DNA of 64,000 nt, taken from assembly GCF_020382885.2 (NCBI RefSeq), contig NC_058504.1:23425545-23489544 (forward strand), read 5' to 3'. Position 1 is the first letter of the stretch. Each line of letters starts with the position of its first letter. The notes under the pieces are model-generated. The model ran no database searches, was not told the DNA's origin, and saw nothing but the letters and a program-made list of their open reading frames with translations. This DNA comes from Scatophagus argus. Lineage: Eukaryota > Chordata > Actinopteri > Scatophagidae. Positions 54,218 to 64,000 of this stretch are shown in pieces. Both the position numbers and the translations under genes were made by a program.

Positions 54218-55775
54218 GTAAAAGGGCATGCTGGGAAGCTCGAGGGTGGACTCAAGTGGTTTTATTTTGCTGAAAAATGGCTGATGTGTGGTTGTTTTCC
54301 AGGCCGTCCTCACTCTGACACAAGTGATAGAAAGTGAGTGTGAATGTACAGTCAGACATCTCTGGTTGTGCATATGTGCAGTGAGATGAGGAGAGTGTTA
54401 ATAACTGTTGCTCTTATTTTGTAGATTTTGGCTTTTAACTTTTGAATCTTCTTGCTGTTAATATTTAGTTGTTTTACCATTGTATCCGGTAACGACGTAA
54501 CCTTTGATTTCATGTTCCTTTCATGAATCAACTTTGCATTTTATGCAAAGTAGAGTGTACAGCAGAGTCTGATCTCTGACCGAATGACATCAGATCGGGT
54601 TGAAATCCACACCGTGAGCAGTTGGATTCATATCAGAGCTTATCAGATCACCAACATAAAGGTGTGTGTGTGTGTGTGTGTCCAGCCTACTTCTCTCTAC
54701 AGGTGATCTACGCCAGGAGGATGTATGCGGTGTCTCCACCCGCCACCGCCGGACCACCCGAGTTTGAGAGGGTCTTCAGAGCTCAGTCAGTCTTTCCTCG
54801 GTTCAGTTTTCTGTCCGTACAACACATGCAGACCGGGTTGGGGGTCTTTTGCAGGGTATAGAGTGTGCTTTAATGTCTGAGCGATCGCACTGACTCCACG
54901 TGCCTCCTGTGAGTTCAGGGCCAACTGCTCCGAGTACTTCCCGATCTTCATCGCTGTCCTGTGGACGTCCGGAGTCTTCTTCAACCAAGGTGATGAGACG
55001 CCAAGATAACAGAATCACTGACGCTCACAGTCTGTAATCTGAGTAATCCACACGGTAAAATGTTTGTATGTCGCAGGTGTGTCTTCAGTCTGCGGCCTGC
55101 TCTATTTGTACGGACGTTTCCTGTACTTTCGCGGATATTCACAGTCAGCACAAGGACGGTAGGAAGCACCTGTCTGTCTATGGCTCTTAAGTTAAATGTT
55201 TGCATTGTAGTTATGATTTTAAAAATTAAAAGGTAGGAGTAAATAAATAAAATTATAAAAAGGGAAACATCCAGGGAACTTCACCTGACTTTCCATAAGC
55301 ACAATGTGAGTTTAGGTCAACTGTTCCTTTAAGCGTGGCGGGAAAACACTGGCTGTTGATGTGATGGCGTGATAAATGGCGCTGAATAAAACCTCGAGGT
55401 GCCTGTTGTTGGAAACCGGTTCTGACTGGATTTGAAGCTGTGACCTTTTCCTCATGACGAGGATAACGAGGTTGTGGTCGGGGTCATTGAGCAGAACCCG
55501 TGATAAGGTAGCCTGCTTGGTCAGTAAAGAGAGCAGCGTGTCTGAAGAAATTCGGGCCATATTTCCCCATGCGGATGCAAAGTGATTGATTGGTGCTCTG
55601 TCTCTGCAGCCTGGCTCCTCTGTATTTCAGCGCTCAGGTTCTTTGGGTTCTGATTGGGTTCTCGTCTTTCGGCATCGTCCTCACGTTCTGCCGAGTTTAC
55701 CTGGACGTGGATCTGCTCAGAAGAATAATGTTGGCGCTCAACTGGGTCGATATGAAACCTCATCACAGGGAATGA
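54160..55775 (+). CDS. ltc4s: ltc4s, leukotriene C4 synthase
   Basis: MAPEG-family membrane enzyme that conjugates glutathione to leukotriene A4, giving LTC4, at the nuclear envelope/ER. Five exons: 54160-54217, 54686-54785, 54919-54989, 55077-55158, 55610-55775. They give 158 aa (human 150), all GT-AG and in phase. Four hydrophobic helices are visible. Family residues keep human numbering: Arg30/Arg31 after [10 protein letters not shown], Arg51 in FERVFRAQ (glutathione binding) and Arg104 in SAQGRLAPLY (thiol activation). NCSEYFPIF and GLLYLYGR are also conserved. RLAPLY and the position after maml1 favour LTC4S over the similar MGST2. Glu18, in the first helix, replaces the Leu of human LTC4S. 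The C-terminus (DMKPHHRE) is longer than human. Confidence 0.94.
54218..54685 (+). other. ltc4s intron 1
   Basis: Contains a paired octamer-like inverted repeat ACTTTGCAT-TTT-ATGCAAAGT (54531-54551) and a (GT)n run (54661-54680) that merges with the acceptor. Confidence 0.6.
54686..54785 (+). CDS. ltc4s: ltc4s exon 2
   Basis: Encodes [20 protein letters not shown], then [12 protein letters not shown]. It contains the glutathione-binding Arg51. The acceptor is preceded by a GT microsatellite rather than a normal pyrimidine tract. Confidence 0.93.
54919..54989 (+). CDS. ltc4s: ltc4s exon 3
   Basis: Encodes [20 protein letters not shown] and FNQ, helix 2. The exon length (71 nt) matches the standard LTC4S/FLAP exon pattern. 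Donor GTGATG. Confidence 0.93.
55077..55158 (+). CDS. ltc4s: ltc4s exon 4
   Basis: Encodes [20 protein letters not shown] and YSQSAQG, ending in the split codon of catalytic Arg104. Donor GTAGGA, phase 2. Confidence 0.93.
55159..55609 (+). other. ltc4s intron 4
   Basis: 451-nt intron with no recognisable element. Confidence 0.6.
55610..55775 (+). CDS. ltc4s: ltc4s terminal exon
   Basis: Completes Arg104 and encodes [20 protein letters not shown] (helix 4), then the C-terminal [11 protein letters not shown] and [10 protein letters not shown] with TGA. Acceptor TCTCTGCAG. Confidence 0.93.
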
Positions 55776-56022
55776 GACGACAGGATTGCTCAGTCTTAAG
55801 TTTCTAAAAGCTTCTGTGTGGTTTCATAATGCGTGTGTGTCCCTTTGGCTGACATTTTTGTGGTTGGTTCTCTTTTACATAAATTTTACGTTTTTATTCA
55901 AAACATTATCGAAACGACATAAAAACATGCGACTACCACAGTCCATTATCAAAGCGCTCTAGTAATCTTACGTGGTATAGTATGATTTCAAATAGCCTTA
56001 ATGTTCAGCGAAGCTTATTCTA

Positions 56023-56028
56023 AATAAA
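56023..56028 (+). terminator. Likely ltc4s polyadenylation signal AATAAA
   Basis: First AATAAA after the ltc4s stop, 248 bp downstream, giving a short 3' UTR. The cleavage site is not visible directly. Confidence 0.55.
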
Positions 56029-56382
56029 CTTTAGCATTGGAGGGAAATGCCAGCTGTCGCTTCAGACAGTTGATGTGTCCTCATACACGTCTCACTTTAG
56101 AGCGTAGCGGGGGACAGCGCACATTAATGTTGTTAAATCGATAAATAAATCAGGCGTCACCACAAGGTGGCAGCACTTCATTTGAAAATGTGTTCATAAA
56201 CGCAGCACTGAAGGACGCTTTTGAGGCTTTTGCATTTTATTTGAGTATTTATATTTTCTACTACTTTATACCTGTACTCCGCTACAGTTTGGAGGGAAAT
56301 AATGTACTTTTTACTCCACTGTATTTGTTTCAATAATACAAAAACAAAATCAACAAATAAATTATGATGTCATATTGTGAAT

Positions 56383-56420
56383 AAAGATGAAATTTATTGA
56401 TCTCCAACGGGAAATTCACA
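56383..56420 (-). repeat. LINE-tail-like repeat, TTTATTGATCTCCAACGGGAAATT
   Basis: A diverged relative of the tail at 30694-30750, with no microsatellite left. Confidence 0.5.
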
Positions 56421-57270
56421 ACCAGATAAAGCAGTTAAATCACATTTACCAGCTTCAACATTAAAGTAATGAACACATTAATGAATCAGTCATTTTAATT
56501 CAGTAGAATAAATAATGTTGACATATGCCAGTCTGCACGATGATACTTTTACTTTTGGTACTTCAAGTATATTTGGATGCTAATACCTTTGTAACATTTA
56601 AAATGAAATGTAAAAAGATTTAAATGCAGGACTTTTACTTGTCATAGAGTGACTGAGTGGAAAAATCTGAGTAGTTCCTGCCCCTCTGGAGGCTGAGGAA
56701 TTATTTTAAGCTGGAGTAAATATGATTATTTTTCCTATTTAATGTGATTTCATACAAGTTTGTGATGTTTGTTCTTTGTGGTTTTCAGTCCTGTAAATCT
56801 CTGAGCTCAGTGAGGAGCTTTTAGTGCTTAAATAAAGTCACAATAAACTTTCTGATGCAGAAGAATCAGTTTTCAGATCAGTTTCTGTTCTGGCTACCAC
56901 AGTGTGAGTGTTGTGATTAAGAGAGTCTTTTTCCTGTCTAGAAGACGTTTCATTTGAGATTGTTTGCAGCGTTTGTTCTGTTCAGGTATCATTCAGTACT
57001 GCCTTCATCATTTTGACATGTAAACCTATGAAAGAGGATCATATGTGAAGGATAATTGTGATCATCAGACCAGCAGCCTGAGGAGAGCAGACAGACACAC
57101 TGAACTCTGTTTTCTCTCAGTAATGTGACCTGTCACCTGCAGCTGTAATTCAACTTTTCTTTAAAGAAACTTTTCTTCTCTGGGAAGATTAAAATATCTG
57201 GCACATGTGCAATAAAAATGTGACCATGTTTTTAAAGATACTATTTTTTTTTAAATAAAAGTATTCATGT

Positions 57271-57299
57271 ATACTCATTATATAGTATATAATGAGTAT
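57271..57299. repeat. Hairpin, 14-bp arms, 1-nt spacer
   Basis: ATACTCATTATATA (57271-57284), G, TATATAATGAGTAT (57286-57299): a nearly continuous AT-rich palindrome. Confidence 0.85.
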
Positions 57300-59129
57300 T
57301 TCTGGTATGTTATATTCCACTACATTTCAGAGATAAATACTGCACTTTTACTGCACTGCAGTGTAGGGATGCACACTATGCTTGTATGGGTTATTGTGTT
57401 TTAGAACTGTACCTACAGCTGATGCAGACCTGAACAATGTGCTGGTCCTGTATCAGGTCCAGTTGGTGTAAAGAATAAGTCACCCTGCCGCTGTGAATCT
57501 TGTTCTTATTACCCTGCTGTTGTGATGTAGATGTGTACCCCCAGACCCTGTGACATCACCACCACCACCGCCCACCTGAACTGGAAATGAATAAACCTTC
57601 AATATGTACATTAAGTTCTTGACAGAATATTAGCAGATTTCAGCAACTACCTGTTTGATGTGTTGGAGTGAAAACATTCACCGTGGGCACAGTCAGAGGT
57701 GGATAGTGGGTAAAATGTTTGGATTGTCTCGCACTGAACTGAACACTGTTTATAGAACAGCTCAGCCTGAGTTTATATTAAGAACTACAGTACATGAACA
57801 CACACACACTCAAAGGTATGTACTGTATGCTCCCATGTTTGCATACAACGCACAAAGAAACCATGCCATCATAAACACACACACGCACACACACATAAGG
57901 GTCAGTTCATGTGTGGAATGTGTATTTGTGTGTATTTTTAGCATCTCATCTCTCTGGCAGACAGACCGACAACAGTTGTTGTTTTCAGTGTAAGAATAAT
58001 TTTCCATCCAACGGCAGCTGCATGATAAATACAAATACTTCAAGTACAACCATGAAAATTATACACTTTCCACTGCAGACTGTGTGTGACGCAGGTCAAC
58101 ACACCCGCAACTTTAGTTTTCGCTGTTTTCAGTGTAAAATCCCTCAAACCAGAGTTGTCTTGATGAGTGTTAAGGAGACCATTGGTTTTATCACCTGTAC
58201 ATCCTGTACCTGACTGCGTCCTCTGTCTATAATGCGTGCAGGTCAGCAGTGGGAGACGTTTTGTTTTCAGAGGGCCATGCTGACTCAGATGAAGTAAACG
58301 AACAGAAAGAAATTTGTCAGAACATTTTCCTACTGACCTTTGTTCTCAGAGTATGTTATCTGCCTCTGCAACACATCAGCTGTCAGTCATGACGTTTCAC
58401 ATCCTTTTTATAGCATCAAGTAACTAATTAAAGCAAAACTGAGCTGTACTGCAGCCAGGAGGCCATCCTGGTGTTTTGACTTCTCTTTTGGGGAACTCTC
58501 GTGTTGTCCATAGTGGAATATAGTTTCGTTTCGTTCCTGTGATGCATGGCTGGTTGCAAAATGTCTTTATGTTGTAGTCCTTACTACTCAACATTCTTCT
58601 CCAACTTCTTGTTTCGACTCCAGCTTCTGCCCACCTGATCCAGTTAGGAGCTTGATGCTCATTGGCTGGTCCATAGCGAACATGACAGATGAAGAAGCCA
58701 TTAATCGGATCAGATTTACAAACAGAAAGATTAGATACGTTGTTACAAACGGGTGTTGACAGTGGTTGTTTACCTGCTGCTGAACTCCTAAGAGATCCAG
58801 TAGTGAGTACAGGAAACGCGGTGCTGGAATGTAACTAAGTAGATTTACTCAAGTACACATTTGAAGTACACATATGAAGGTGTTTGTGTTGGCAGAGAAA
58901 CAACATGGCTGACAGATGACAGAATGAAATGTTTCTCCTCAGCAGTCAGGAAGGTGTTGGAGATAGTGAAGTCGGCATGTTACTGGAAAGCAGCAGTGAA
59001 AGCAGAACTTAAGGATGAGGAAGAAGGGGGCGTTCATCCTACAGCTGAAAGGAGAAACAGGGCTAAACAAAGTTCATCATCTCACATGTTGACTGGGAGG
59101 TTTCACACATCCTGCTGATTAACTGTGTG

Positions 59130-59440
59130 TGTGTCCGTGGTTCATGCTGGCAAAACCCCCATGTGCTCACAAGAACATAAAGATCACAGTCCTCCACAGC
59201 AGATAAGTGTTGTCAGGGGAAGGTCCTCACAAGTGAAGTGTGTGCCTGTGGATGTATTACTCACTTTGTGGGGACATATGTATCGTACACAGTCAGTCTG
59301 TGGGGACACGAAGCTTATTCCCATAATGTAAATCATTAATTTTTAGAGTTGGTTTAAGGTTAACACAAGGGTTTGGGTTAGAGTTGGGGTAAGTCAGGAA
59401 ATGAATGTGAGTCTGTGTAATGTCCCCAGAGGTTACAGAA
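59130..59440. repeat. Fish TGTGGGGAC/GTCCTCACAAG dispersed repeat, decayed
   Basis: GTCCTCACAAGTGAAGTGTG, TTGTGGGGACATATGT, CTGTGGGGACACGAAG, AAGGTTAACACAAGGGTTTG and TGTAATGTCCCC resemble a common fish repeat. Assignment is from memory of the motif, without alignment. Confidence 0.4.
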
Positions 59441-60531
59441 ACACTGCTCTGTGAGTGTGTGTGTGTGTGTTTTAGTGTTTTATGGGCTTTAAGTTTTGCT
59501 GGTATAAACGTCCATAAAACAGAAGCAGGAGGAGGAAAACTTGCAGAACTTGACGGGACAATAAATCTGCAGCTTTGCCTTCAAACCAAAAACTGCAGCC
59601 GCCATTTTGAATTTGGACCTCATTTACACTTGTTCTCTGTAGTTTTTCTCTGAGCTGTCACATTAACATCTCACACTGATTGTGACATCAGCCGTTAAAA
59701 ATGTGATGAGCTCACGGGTTACGCAGGACGATTCAGATGGATGCCGCTAAAGCAGAAACACCCCAGAGAGTTCAGCTGCAGGTCAACAAGAGGTGGAGGG
59801 AGTGCTCAGATATTTTACTTCTGTAAAAGTACTGTTACCACAGTGTAGAAATACTCTGTTACAGGTGAAAATCCTGCATTCAAAACTACATGCCTCAAGT
59901 ATTCTCATTAAAATACACTTAAAATACCAAAAGTAAATACAGAATGATCCACTTAAGAATAATATATATTACTGGATTTTAAATACTGATGGTTTCAAGT
60001 GTTCATCCCTTTAGGGTGCAGCTGGTAAACGTGGAGGTCATTTTAATGACTTAATATACTGCTGAGTATTTTTATCACTAAATGTAGCAAAATAGTCTAA
60101 GATGTAGAAATGATTGCAGTGCAATTCATTAATTTATGTCAAATGGAAGGAGGTCCGTTGTTTCAACCTGCCCCACTACTGGGGTCAATTGCAACCATAA
60201 GAGTGAAGAATTAAAAGTTGAGACAACACCACAAAATTATGTATAAATGAGTTTATACATAACACCAAAACTTGCTCAAGAATGAATTTTAAGTCACTTT
60301 CTAGACAAATTTTAAATAAGGAAACTATGGCCTAATTATCAGTAGGCTAATGAACTGTTGTAGAACACTGGCTATTAGACAAAACAAAGATTTTGTTTTA
60401 TTTGCCTTTGAGATTGGTGCTAATACTGACACCTTTCTGAGAACTTCTGAAAAGAAAGAAAGCCATGCAGTGGCACAAAATGGGCACAAGTGTGTGCACA
60501 GTTATGCAGTGAACAAAACAGGGGTGCATGA

Positions 60532-60532
<1 letters not shown>

Positions 60533-60563
<31 letters not shown>
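60533..60563. repeat. (GT)n microsatellite
   Basis: Pure GT run of about 15 units in the intergenic region. Confidence 0.9.
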
Positions 60564-60566
<3 letters not shown>

Positions 60567-61412
60567 CCATTCAGTCAGAGGCGCAGTGATGACAGATGTT
60601 TGTAGGTCCACCAGTGGTGCAGTCTTCATGGGCCCAGAATTTGCAGTATAACCACCTGACCCAAGTTTCTTTTGGTTTGGAATTCCAAAGGGCTCCATAC
60701 ACACAATGCAAAAATCTTACTGTCGTTCGCTGCCTCACCTCATCTGATGATGAGAATGTGTACAGGCACACCCCTGCCAATGTTCATGCCCCACTATCTT
60801 GGCATGCTGAAAACAGAAGTAGAATAGAAAAAATGTATTTAGCTTTTATTGCATGGTTAGTTGTAACCCTTTTTAAAATGTGTTACAATCATCCCAGCCC
60901 TGTCAGTCATTGTTAGGCTACTAATAGTTAAATGATGGTTTGAACATAGCTGAGATAAAATGCCTCATGTTTTACCGTAGGTACTGTGACTAATGTGATA
61001 CAAGTTGCATAATTTTATCTTTAACAGTATCACCACTCATCAAATTTTAGTCATGGTAAAAAAAATACTTTCTTACCTGTAAAATCCGTGTTTGCAAAAT
61101 TTCTGAACCTCTTCATATAGCAACGAAATTTGACGGGCAAGCTCAGGAAGGAAGTGGTCATACATTGCACTGATCACATGATTATTAAGTCATCCCTTCC
61201 AGGTGAAATTGATGGTGTTACAACCATACTGTTTTAATGTAAACCGAAATATGGAGAGACATAGCAACAGTAAAAAGCAATCAATCAGCCAAGAATAAGT
61301 GACTGTTTATATCACAAAATATTCTGGTTTATTGTAATAATATTTCTAATGATTTTGGCGAATAAACTTGAGAATGACGAGCCAACGAAGTGTTCCTGAA
61401 GGCAGCATAGGT

Positions 61413-61568
61413 AAGCCCCACCCCCCGCGGTCGGCGGCCTGGGCGTTGCGTTCAGGGCAGCTTTTATGGAGTGTTTGAAAGTTGTCAATAGAGGGAAGAA
61501 GAAGACGAAGGAGAATAGGAGTGGAGAGCGAGAGAAGCTTCAAAGCAGCAGAGCTCAGAAGAGGAGGA
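61413..61568 (+). promoter_or_regulatory. GC-rich promoter-like patch and leader of a downstream gene
   Basis: A CCCCACCCCCCGCGGTCGG patch (61416-61434) and a CpG-rich stretch to about 61452 stand out from AT-rich surroundings. A purine-rich leader follows, leading to an ATG with G at -3 and G at +4. No TATA box is certain. Confidence 0.45.
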
Positions 61569-61589
61569 ATGGGCTGCAGTCACAGCAAG
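61569..61589 (+). CDS. Candidate first coding exon, MGCSHSK (possibly ccdc69)
   Basis: ATG at 61569 in good Kozak context reads Met-Gly-Cys-Ser-His-Ser-Lys, then a GTGAGA donor at 61590. Met-Gly-Cys is a signal for N-myristoylation and palmitoylation. Human CCDC69 begins MGCRHSR, so a ccdc69 orthologue is possible, but seven residues cannot prove it and human CCDC69 lies elsewhere on 5q. The next exon is not in the window. No gene symbol is assigned. Confidence 0.35.
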
Positions 61590-62254
61590 GTGAGAAACAC
61601 CGACACAAAACGGTTAGACAACAACAGTGTCTCGGTAGAAGTTCTTTGAAACTTTGTTTCGGGTGCAGGAAGTTCATTAGCAAGCGGCCGGTGGCTGCTG
61701 CTCCTGCACGGACAAAAACGTGCTGTGAATCAGCTCCGGATTAGAGCGGACCGTGTACCAAAAATACAGCTCTGTTGTGCCTCATTTATTCCTGATTTGT
61801 CGTTCACAAACAGAGTTGCAGGTGGTCATTTGGCACAACAGTTTGTCTGACAAAGAAAATTAACTAAAACAACCTGAAGTTTACTCTTTTGTTTTCCACT
61901 TTTGTGAACATCTGTTTTTAATCTTACATCGTGTTTGAATCTCGTAGTTTTGTTTCCCATGGAGCCGTTAAAAATGCAAACCGGATTATTCTAAACTTTT
62001 TAACACTTACTGACACTCTATTCCTTCAGTTAATATATTTGTAACTCCCTCCACGGGTTCTAAAATACTATTTCTTTAAGAAAAAGTGTGTAGCGGTTTT
62101 ACCACTTAAAATGTCTCAGTCACATTCTGTTATTCTTCTGTTAAATTCATGCTGTGATTTTAAAGTGACCAGACTGCAACAGCTGGTGTCATAATCCGTA
62201 TAAAATCTACTTAAACATTTGGTTATTAAGCTCCAAGCAAACAGGTAGCCTTCA

Positions 62255-62475
62255 GGGAACGTTCCCTAAGGGTTACCCATTGTTAAAGCTTTAGGGAACG
62301 TTCCTTCAACGGCAACGTTTCCTAAAGAGAACTCCCCAAGGGAACGTTCCCCAAATGGTTTAAAAATAACCTTCAGAGAATCTTTAGGGAACGTTCCTAG
62401 AAGGTTCTGTGAAGGTTACTCTGTCATCTGCAGGTTATTTTTGTAAACTGTAGAGATCTCTCGGAGAACGTTCCG
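62255..62475. repeat. Cluster of GGGAACGTTCCC-type palindromes
   Basis: Units at about 62255-62266, 62294-62305, 62311-62322 (AACGTTTCC), 62341-62352, 62388-62399 and 62464-62475. Spacers share TTTAGGGAACGTTCC and CCTTCAGAGAA-like words. It looks like a decayed tandem repeat of roughly 40-50 bp units. Confidence 0.75.
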
Positions 62476-63359
62476 TAAAGGTTCTCTGACGGTTGTACAA
62501 CTGTAATGTGCATTGTAGTTCAGAGTAGGCAAATTTAAACATTTCTTTTCAAATTAAATAAATAAATTAATCTCTCTGTGTGTTCGTATAAAGATGGCAA
62601 TATGGCCATTTTATTTTCAGTGACCTGAAATATATATCATCATTTCACACTTGAACAGGTAAATGAGTTATTCTGTAAAAATGCCCAGAGTGAAATCCCA
62701 GACAGCTGCACAGGCGAGTGACATTCTCAAATGCTCCTGAGAATGGAGGGAGCTGTCAGTGGCTGTGGAAATGCTTCAGAGCGGCCTCCAGTTCATGGAA
62801 CACGGGTCTTTTTGTCGATATGGTGGGATTCAGTTCATTAATAGGTAGTTATTTAAGTGTTGTGCTCTCATCACAGTTGAAGCTCGATCTTTGCAAAACA
62901 GTTGCTTCTGTGCTTCATAACATAAGAAGAAACTAGCATTTGTTGTTGTTAGCTGTCACCAGTAGCAGAGCTAATGTTAGCTTATTGCTCTTCAACGTAC
63001 AGCATTTAAGTCTGACATCTCGTGTTTAAAATATGAACATTATATGTGTTGTAAAATTGCAAGCAGTAAAGCTAATGTCATCCCTTGGGTTTTCGGACAG
63101 TAAGTCTAAGCAACATTAGCTTAACATAAATAAGGTTCCATCTTTGGTTTTGAGGTTATAAAAGTTGAAGTACTTTTGAGCATCACTGAGTAGCTTTAAT
63201 GGCCACAGAGATGAGTAAAAGTTTTCACCTGTATTTTTATCTGGGTGTTGCTAACTGAACAAGTTGTCCTGTAACATGTTAACCAACTTGTGAGTGTTGT
63301 CAGAATGGCCAAGAAAGTTCATTCAGTTCATCACTGCTGACAGAACAGACCAAGACATA

Positions 63360-64000
63360 ATTAAATTCAATTCAGTTTATCTATATAGCACCTTATACAA
63401 TCAAAATTGTCTTTAGATGCTTTACAGAGACCCAGAGCCTGAACTCTCACGCAAGCAGTCAGTGGCAAGGAAAAACTCCCTTTTAACAGGAAGAAACCTT
63501 GAGCAGGACCCAGCTCACAAGGGAGAACTATCCTGCTGATAGTCGGCTGGGTGAAGGGGGGAAGAAGAGGTAGACAGAACAGAGAGGATGAAAGAGAGAG
63601 AGAGAGAGAGAGAAACATACATGCAATAAACATCATACATTACAAAGGACAAACGTGACAGGTTGTCAGGTTAGAATTCTGAAGACTATGTATTGTATGT
63701 ATTTGTATTTTAGCTGATATGTTGTAAAAGTTAGTCCATTTAGGGCCTTATATGTAAGTAGGAGAATTTTAAAGTCTATTCTGAATTTTACTGGAAGCCA
63801 GTGAAGAGAAGCTAAGATGGGGGAGATGTGATCCCTTTTACTGATTCCTGTCAAAACTCTAGCTGCTGCATTCTGGATCAGCTGCAGGTTATTAATAGAG
63901 TAATTTGGACATCCTGACAATGGTGAGTTGCAGTAGTCCAGTCTAGAAGTAACGAAAGCATGGACAAGTTTTTCAGCATCACTCTGAGAGAGGACGCTCC
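63360..64000 (-). mobile_element. L2/CR1-like LINE, 3' part, continuing past the window edge
   Basis: On the minus strand the frame is open from the window edge: SDAEKLVHAFVTSRLDYCNS, then NLQLIQNAAARVLTG, ISPILASLHWLPVKFRIDFK and ILLLTYKALNG, the end of an L2/CR1-type reverse transcriptase. After NGL the typical remaining C-terminus is missing and the sequence runs into the 3' region (TC tract, CTGTTAAAAGGGAGTTTTTC, GATTGTATAAGG), ending in TTGAATT at 63361. That indicates an internal deletion. The 3' region matches 19558-19806. Confidence 0.85.

Larger units (their letters stand above)
56029..61480. other. ltc4s downstream intergenic region
   Basis: 5.4 kb with no convincing exon. It holds a LINE-tail-like piece (56383-56420), a hairpin (57271-57299), CA/GT microsatellites (about 57870-57895 and 60533-60563) and a TGTGGGGAC-type dispersed repeat (about 59130-59440). 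The open frames (57655-57993, 58861-59118, 60596-60916) have no domain and include microsatellite sequence. Confidence 0.5.
61590..64000. other. Presumed intron of the gene starting at 61569
   Basis: Holds the AACGTTCC palindrome cluster (62255-62475) and a LINE insertion on the minus strand (63360-64000). No second exon was found on the + strand. Confidence 0.4.

Noticed and set aside
57655-57993. 112-aa + strand frame in the ltc4s downstream region
   Set aside because: Contains CA-repeat translation (HTHTHTH) and no recognisable family feature.
1-64000. CRISPR arrays, operons, phage or bacterial genes
   Set aside because: No spaced identical repeats of CRISPR type and no compact prokaryotic gene layout; the window is spliced vertebrate DNA.

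Overview
This is a teleost fish nuclear genome window, most likely from a percomorph-type ray-finned fish. The evidence is spliced vertebrate genes with short GT-AG introns, dinucleotide microsatellites, and fish-typical dispersed repeats: L2/CR1-like LINE pieces, tRNA-derived SINEs, a small hAT element and a MITE-like family. The species cannot be named from the sequence.

Layout, all genes on the + strand: (1) 741-9359, the last five coding exons of mgat4b (GnT-IVb, a Golgi N-glycan branching enzyme), whose 5' part lies outside the window. (2) About 13440-30100, calnexin (canx): a CCAAT-rich promoter with a perfect ER-stress element (13482-13500), an inferred non-coding first exon ending at 13698, 14 coding exons (20392-26576, 611 aa) and a long 3' UTR. 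(3) About 31760-53860, maml1 (Mastermind-like 1, Notch co-activator): a leader with a YY1-type element, five coding exons (33059-50002, 1043 aa) and a long 3' UTR. (4) 54160-55775, ltc4s (leukotriene C4 synthase): five coding exons, 158 aa. (5) 61569-61589, a possible first coding exon, Met-Gly-Cys-Ser-His-Ser-Lys followed by a donor, opening a gene that leaves the window; ccdc69 is a candidate at low confidence.

All coding-exon junctions were checked by hand for GT-AG boundaries and phase. Each of the four gene models reads through without a stop or frameshift.

The genes do not form an operon or pathway. They are a vertebrate synteny block: CANX, MAML1, LTC4S and MGAT4B are neighbours on human 5q35. 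Here mgat4b sits upstream of canx in the same orientation, unlike the human arrangement as I recall it. Functionally, canx reads N-glycans in the ER and mgat4b branches them later in the Golgi, maml1 acts in the nucleus, and ltc4s is an integral membrane eicosanoid enzyme.

No clearly new multi-gene system is visible. The observations most worth checking are an in-frame, weak-donor 90-nt intron in the calnexin tail that would add a second hydrophobic segment if retained, the perfect ERSE in the canx promoter, an inverted pair of MITE-like copies sharing an X-box-like palindrome, a 524-bp hAT element with a near-perfect 8-bp target duplication, a cluster of GAA-N2-TTC palindromes, near-perfect hairpins, and a 45-nt pure C run inside a SINE.
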